From: Bacteroidota bacterium
GTDB lineage: Bacteria; Bacteroidota; Bacteroidia; Flavobacteriales; Weeksellaceae
NCBI GenBank assembly: GCA_018902795.1
Contig: JAHIQD010000023.1
Coordinates: 62,001-126,000, forward strand
Direction of reading: 5' to 3'
Length of the DNA stretch: 64,000 nt
Below, in pieces: positions 60,901 to 64,000 of the stretch. The notes under the pieces are model-generated. The model was given only the letters and a program-made list of their open reading frames with translations, did not search any database and was not told the DNA's origin. The translations under genes and the position numbers were made by a program. Numbering within the stretch: position 1 is the stretch's first letter; every line of letters begins with the position of its first letter.

Positions 60901-61550
60901 ACAGAACGGCGTATGAAACCCTTGAAACCATTAAGCAGAACAAAGGACTGGAGCAGCTTCCCATCATTGTGTTCACCGGAAAAAACCTTTCCAAAGGAGA
61001 AGAAAGCCGGATCAAGAAATATGCGGATTCCATTGTGGTAAAAACCGCCTATTCATATCAGCGGATCCTGGATGAGGCAGGCCTTTTCCTTCATTTGGTA
61101 GAAGAAAAGAACAAGAAAAAACACGAAAGAATATCAGGATCAGGTAACGAAGGTGAACTGAGGAACATCCTGAAAGACAAAACGGTGCTGATCGCCGACG
61201 ACGATGTAAGAAATATTTTCTCGCTGACCAAAGCCCTCGAAATCCACGGGATGAAAGTGATCCCGGCCATGGACGGTAAAGAAGCCCTGAAAGCGCTGGA
61301 AAAAGAGCCCGCTATTGATGTGGTGCTGATGGATATGATGATGCCCGAAATGGACGGCTATGAAACCATCCGGGAGATCCGGTCCGACCGTCAGTATAAA
61401 AACCTTCCGGTGCTGGCGGTGACCTCGAAAGCCATGATGGGCGACCGGGAAAAATGCATTGCGGTGGGTGCATCCGATTATATTTCAAAACCTGTGGATA
61501 TCGATCAGTTGGTTTCTCTGCTGAGAGTCTGGCTCTATGACAAAATCTAA
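57966..61550 (+). CDS. CHASE3-HAMP-GAF-HisKA-HATPase-REC-REC-REC hybrid histidine kinase
   Basis: 1194 residues. Transmembrane helices at about 8-27 and 178-197 enclose a periplasmic CHASE3 sensor (about 30-170, with DAETGQRGYLLSGD). A HAMP-like linker (about 200-270), GAF (about 285-430) and a long coiled coil (about 430-525, rich in Glu/Gln repeats) lead to HisKA His536 (SHELRTPLNS) and HATPase (NAIKFTSEG, DTGIGIP, GGTGLGL). Three receivers follow: Asp852 (LLDIQLPVMDG), Asp974 (VILDMGVPD, with degenerate acidic pocket VEENE) and Asp1123 (LMDMMMPEMDG). The middle REC probably has altered chemistry. It is tightly linked to REC, CheR and CheB genes. Confidence 0.92.
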   Translation: MMKFKNNLLYGLGLSLVLLFISSMASYISIKNLIDSASMVKNSNRIIQDLDHVFSLVKDAETGQRGYLLSGDLQFLEPYNNAKEQISEGINALSAEVTNTHTQSKNLEKLQRSIDSRIDILDRNLNYKKEHNTIKPEQLLSGKKYMDEIRNTVSVMQKEEQAILKSRTETMDQFASYTPWLIIISALLAITITLVFYRKVLQDFNEKTKLTQELEAKNEETENRLLAIEKVAAQISGGDYNILWDQNAQETLGSVAGPLNHMAESLQTSFKTLEEKEWLSSTIAQLNDRMMGDKSMEKLAANILDELTANTQSHVAAIYLQGEDNKLHLTGSYALADDAARKPLKIGEGISGEAFRSEKQIVVKDIPDHGVTISFATGNTKPKNIVALPITRYNLPLGVIELGAMHDYSARELEFLRSVAGNIGLAFFSAQSRIKLQELLEETQAQSEELQTQHSELENINAELEAQSQKLLASEEELRVQQEELMQSNQELEERTGLLEEKNALIEQRNIDIQQKSIELEQSTRYKSEFLANMSHELRTPLNSILLLSKLMTESEDLDEQYVEYAEVMQSSGQGLLTLIDEILDLSKIESGKMTLEINEVPLNEITTDMQMLFNPMAKDKNLALNIVTDPETATTLHTDKLRLEQVLKNLLSNAIKFTSEGSITLHVSGDDAKEKVYFKVTDTGIGIPKDKMRMVFEAFQQADGSTQRKYGGTGLGLSISRELARLLGGEIQLKSTEGEGSEFTLVVPVNIEEATGLPVQVQEEIPVYAVQEAEIQPERFVTDRIPQQIEDDRDDIQKGDKVILIIEDDTAFAKILMDFSRTKNYKVIVAVRGDAGIEMAQHYKPLAILLDIQLPVMDGWEVMEALKSNPQTKPIPVHIMSSMKFKQESLLRGAVDFINKPFALEQMQDIFSKLENALNRSPKKVLIVEENEQHAKALSYFLRANNITTDIANNVSDSIESLHNREIDCVILDMGVPDRTAYETLETIKQNKGLEQLPIIVFTGKNLSKGEESRIKKYADSIVVKTAYSYQRILDEAGLFLHLVEEKNKKKHERISGSGNEGELRNILKDKTVLIADDDVRNIFSLTKALEIHGMKVIPAMDGKEALKALEKEPAIDVVLMDMMMPEMDGYETIREIRSDRQYKNLPVLAVTSKAMMGDREKCIAVGASDYISKPVDIDQLVSLLRVWLYDKI

Positions 61551-61561
61551 AATCTCTCTGT

Positions 61562-61936
61562 ATGAAAAGCGAAAAGGAAATTCTTATCATTGACGATGAC
61601 AGCAAAAACATCTTTGCCCTCCATGCCGTCCTGAAAGCAAAGAAATACCGGTGTGTTTCCGCGCTCAGCGCAAGACAGGGTCTGCAGATGCTTTCGGACA
61701 ATAAAAACATCGGCGTGGTGCTGATGGACATGATGATGCCCGAAATGGACGGTTATGAAGCCATAGGCCAAATGAAAACCAATGAGTCGCTGAAAGACAT
61801 TCCGGTGATCGCGGTAACCGCTCAGGCCATGACCGGAGACCGGGACAAATGCCTGAAAGCCGGTGCCGACGGCTATCTTTCGAAGCCGGTGAATGTAGAT
61901 GAACTGATGAAGCTGCTCCAACAATTAATCCCTTAA
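61562..61936 (+). CDS. Single-domain response regulator (REC only)
   Basis: 124 residues. Receiver with acidic pocket IIDDDS, phospho-Asp56 in VLMDMMMPEMDGYEA, Thr in AVTAQAM and Lys in YLSKPVNVDEL. It closely resembles the last REC of the preceding kinase, which suggests duplication of that domain. No output domain. 11 bp after the kinase and 3 bp before cheR. Confidence 0.92.
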   Translation: MKSEKEILIIDDDSKNIFALHAVLKAKKYRCVSALSARQGLQMLSDNKNIGVVLMDMMMPEMDGYEAIGQMKTNESLKDIPVIAVTAQAMTGDRDKCLKAGADGYLSKPVNVDELMKLLQQLIP

Positions 61937-61939
61937 AAC

Positions 61940-62758
61940 GTGAAATCGGAACACAGTGATGAACATATTGAAACCCTTCTTTCCGATGTACTGGAAATTT
62001 ACGGGTACGACTTTACAGGGTATTCACGGGCCTCGCTGAAGCGCCGTATTGTGCGGCTTTACGAGCTGGACCGCTTTGTAAGTTTTGCAGAATACCGGTA
62101 TAAGATCAGAACGGAGCCCGGCTATTTCAAACGCTTCCTGGAACAGGTGACCATCAATGTAACGGAGATGTTCAGGGATCCTTCTTTCTATAAGACGCTC
62201 AGAACGGAAATTCTTCCCAAGCTCGGCACCTACCCTTTGATCCGGATCTGGATTGCGGGCTGCAGCACGGGGGAAGAAGCCTACTCTGTTGCCATCTTTT
62301 TAAAAGAGCTCAACCTGCTTCACAAGTCGCTCATCTATGCCACTGATATCAACAGTGCGGTGGTGGAAAATGCCGCTCAGGCTATGGTGCCGCTGAGCAA
62401 AATAAAACAGTATACGGAAAATTATATCGCGGCAGGCGGCAGCGAACATTTTTCCGGTTATTATGCCGCCAATTATTCTCTGGGGAAACTCAGTGAGGAG
62501 CTGAGATCGAAAATTATTTTTTCCACGCACAATCTGGTGACGGATAATTCTTTCAATGAGTTTCAGCTGATCCTGTGCCGCAATGTTCTGATTTATTTTG
62601 ACAGGCCGCTGCAGAACAAAGTCTTCGAGCTTTTTGACAACAGTCTGGAAAAATTCGGTTATCTGGCCCTTGGGACCAAAGAGACGCTGGACTTTTCCAC
62701 CGTTTCGAAGAATTACGAAAGAATGAAATCCGCCAAAATATGGCGTAAAATACATTAA
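61940..62758 (+). CDS. cheR: CheR-type protein-glutamate O-methyltransferase
   Basis: 272 residues. An N-terminal CheR helical domain (FTGYSRASLKRRIVRLYELDRF; LEQVTINVTEMFRDPSFYKTL) is followed by a SAM-binding Rossmann domain with IWIAGCSTGEEAYSVAIFLKEL, ATDINSAVVENA and LILCRNVLIYFDRPLQ. It starts at GTG (61940), 3 bases after the REC stop. In chemotaxis it methylates receptor glutamates, but no receptor, CheA or CheW is encoded nearby. A substrate such as the long coiled coil of the CHASE3 kinase is possible (inference). Confidence 0.92.
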   Translation: MKSEHSDEHIETLLSDVLEIYGYDFTGYSRASLKRRIVRLYELDRFVSFAEYRYKIRTEPGYFKRFLEQVTINVTEMFRDPSFYKTLRTEILPKLGTYPLIRIWIAGCSTGEEAYSVAIFLKELNLLHKSLIYATDINSAVVENAAQAMVPLSKIKQYTENYIAAGGSEHFSGYYAANYSLGKLSEELRSKIIFSTHNLVTDNSFNEFQLILCRNVLIYFDRPLQNKVFELFDNSLEKFGYLALGTKETLDFSTVSKNYERMKSAKIWRKIH

Positions 62759-62759
62759 T

Positions 62760-63329
62760 ATGAAAGACTGCAAAGCACTGGTGATAGGCGGATCTGCCGG
62801 AAGCCTCGACGTACTGCTGAAAGTACTGCCGGGCATCAACCCGTTGCTTGCATTTCCCATTATTATTGTGCTGCACCGCAAACCCGGTAAAGACAGCATT
62901 CTGACCGGACTTTTAGCATCAAAGACCCAACTCCGGGTAAAAGAAGTTGAAGAAAAAGAAAAATTATTGCCCGCAACCCTCTATATTGCCCCTCCGGACT
63001 ATCATCTGCTCATCGAAAATGACGGAACACTTTCTCTGGATGCCTCTGAAAAAGTCAATTTTTCACGGCCTTCCATTGACGTCACTTTTGAAAGTGCCGC
63101 AGAGGTATATGAAGAAAATGTGGTATGTTTGCTGCTTTCCGGCGCCAACAGCGACGGCACTGCCGGTCTGCAAAAAGTAAAAGAAAAAGGCGGCAGAGCG
63201 CTCATCCAGAAACCATCGTCGGCGGTGGTGAGTTTTATGCCCGAATACGCTATGGAACATGTGGCTGTGGATGCGGTGCTGGATACCGCGGAAATGCCCG
63301 ACTATATTAATAAATTAGGAAATGACTGA
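62760..63329 (+). CDS. cheB: CheB-type protein-glutamate methylesterase, no receiver domain
   Basis: 189 residues, catalytic domain only. The triad is visible: Ser12 (IGGSAGS), His39 (IIVLHRKPGKD) and Asp132 (LLLSGANSDGTAG). The N-terminal REC that normally controls CheB is missing, so a separate REC protein (one of the neighbours) may regulate it. One base after cheR; its 3' end overlaps the following REC gene by 8 bp, indicating coupled translation. Confidence 0.92.
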   Translation: MKDCKALVIGGSAGSLDVLLKVLPGINPLLAFPIIIVLHRKPGKDSILTGLLASKTQLRVKEVEEKEKLLPATLYIAPPDYHLLIENDGTLSLDASEKVNFSRPSIDVTFESAAEVYEENVVCLLLSGANSDGTAGLQKVKEKGGRALIQKPSSAVVSFMPEYAMEHVAVDAVLDTAEMPDYINKLGND

Positions 63330-63708
63330 AAAAAATTCAATAAAAGAAACCAAAAAGGTATTTATTTTCGATGACAACCTCGAGATTCTCGAACTCTGTA
63401 CAGAAATTCTCGAAGACATCGGTTGTGAAGTGAAAACCTCACCTTCCACCAACAGCGTGGAACAGCAGGTGGCCGACTATATGCCAGATCTTATTCTGAT
63501 GGATAACTGGCTGCCGGACATCAGCGGGATTGAAGCCACGAGGCTGCTGAAATCCAACGAGGCCCTGAAAAACATTCCGGTGCTTTATTTTTCCGCGAAC
63601 AGCAACATCAGTGCCCTTGCGGAAGAAGCCGGCGCTGATGATTTTCTTGCCAAACCATTTGATATTGACCTTTTTGAAACGACCGTAAAAAAATACACGG
63701 ACGCCTGA
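63322..63708 (+). CDS. Single-domain response regulator (REC only)
   Basis: 128 residues. Receiver with VFIFDDNLE, phospho-Asp61 in LILMDNWLPDISG, Ser in YFSANSN and Lys in FLAKPFDID. Overlaps cheB by 8 bp. It has no output domain and is a natural candidate for the missing CheB receiver or for a phosphate sink. Confidence 0.92.
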   Translation: MTEKNSIKETKKVFIFDDNLEILELCTEILEDIGCEVKTSPSTNSVEQQVADYMPDLILMDNWLPDISGIEATRLLKSNEALKNIPVLYFSANSNISALAEEAGADDFLAKPFDIDLFETTVKKYTDA

Positions 63709-63736
63709 AAACCACCGCTTTAACACGACCAAGTAC

Positions 63737-64000
63737 ATGTCCACCGAAAAGAAACCCCCGGAAAAGACGCGTCTTCACCCCCGGAACAAAAACCGCGAAC
63801 CCTATAATCTCGAAGCGCTGAAAGCTGCTGAACCAAATTTGGCTCCATACATCACCCCGAACAAACACGGCGCTGAATCTGTGGATTTCGCGAATCCAAA
63901 AGCCGTTAAACTGCTTAACAAAGCTTTGCTACACCATTATTACGGTATTGAATACTGGGATTTCCCTGCAGAAAACCTTTGTCCTCCCATTCCCGGAAGG
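63737..64000 (+). CDS. rlmF: 23S rRNA (adenine(1618)-N(6))-methyltransferase, N-terminal part (runs off right edge)
   Basis: 88 codons are in the window: MSTEKKPPEKTRLHPRNKNR, then FANPKAVKLLNKALLHHYYGIEYWDFPAENLCPPIPGR. This matches the start of RlmF, which methylates A1618 of 23S rRNA with SAM. The catalytic NPPF motif lies beyond the edge. It starts 28 bp after the last REC gene on the same strand and may be read from the same transcript. Confidence 0.88.
   Translation, partial: MSTEKKPPEKTRLHPRNKNREPYNLEALKAAEPNLAPYITPNKHGAESVDFANPKAVKLLNKALLHHYYGIEYWDFPAENLCPPIPGR

Noticed and set aside
62300..62899. 199-codon minus-strand frame opposite cheR and cheB
   Set aside because: Antisense shadow; cheR and cheB on the plus strand have complete catalytic motifs.
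61940..63329. Chemotaxis operon for motility
   Set aside because: No CheA, CheW, MCP or flagellar gene in the window; the module is linked to CHASE3 and REC kinases instead.

Overview
The window looks like chromosome from a flavobacterium of the Chryseobacterium / Weeksellaceae type (Bacteroidota). The signs are moderately AT-rich DNA, promoters with the Bacteroidota -7 box TAnnTTTG, A-rich leaders instead of strong Shine-Dalgarno sites, a T9SS C-terminal sorting domain on the secreted amylase, SusC/TonB-type receptor sequence at the left edge, and lineage-typical families (DUF4290, DUF6952, DUF4230, Haem_bd, YaiO). The species is inferred from family resemblance, not from a marker gene.

Layout. 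1-600: start of a TonB-dependent receptor gene and a small Cys/His protein. 0.7-4 kb: pfkA, gapA and a DEAD-box helicase. 4.6-9.7 kb: an MpaB/rubber-oxygenase-like haem protein and a large secreted GH13 amylase. 9.7-13 kb: nuclease-like protein, LuxE-like acyl transferase, a GxxExxY gene in an inverted-repeat cassette that runs into the end of lpxH, and queD. 13-17.6 kb: glyoxylate shunt (aceB-aceA) divergent from an ScfR/RamB-type regulator, with a perfect 18-bp palindrome between them. 17.7-30 kb: comF, upp, der, lemA-DUF2207, murA-DUF4290, a DCC/haem-binding pair, a peroxiredoxin-thioredoxin-DUF6952 operon, a repeat-containing lipoprotein, GNAT and DUF421. 30-34 kb: uvrA, a repeat-filled gap, and a YceI lipoprotein.

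34.1-37.5 kb is a nitric-oxide defence cluster: Rrf2 regulator with a Cys triad, quinol NO reductase and a hemerythrin protein, with two related inverted repeats as candidate operators. 37.7-47.7 kb is the most unusual block: a TPR plus YaiO beta-barrel protein faces an operon of a nine-domain hybrid kinase (GAF, four PAS, HisKA/HATPase, two REC, Hpt), a single-domain response regulator, a membrane HEAT-repeat protein and an 1142-residue fusion of a processive GT2 synthase with an LTA-synthase-like phosphotransferase. It reads as a signal-controlled, synthase-dependent surface-polymer system in which polymerase and decorating enzyme are one polypeptide.

47.8-48.5 kb holds tRNA-Ala(GGC), two tRNA 3'-half relics and a GIY-YIG nuclease in a tandem array. 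48.6-56.7 kb is mixed housekeeping: methyltransferase, secreted nuclease, hisS, MdaB-like reductase with a Crp-type regulator, HRDC protein, SSB, Gfo/Idh oxidoreductase and an SRPBCC protein. 56.8-63.7 kb is a signalling operon of REC-histidine kinase, CHASE3 hybrid kinase with three REC domains, REC, CheR, CheB and REC, with no chemoreceptor, CheA or CheW. rlmF begins at the right edge.

No insertion-sequence transposase, CRISPR array, prophage or rRNA was seen. Start codons were moved downstream from the longest frame in nine genes where a promoter, signal peptide or family N-terminus indicated it.
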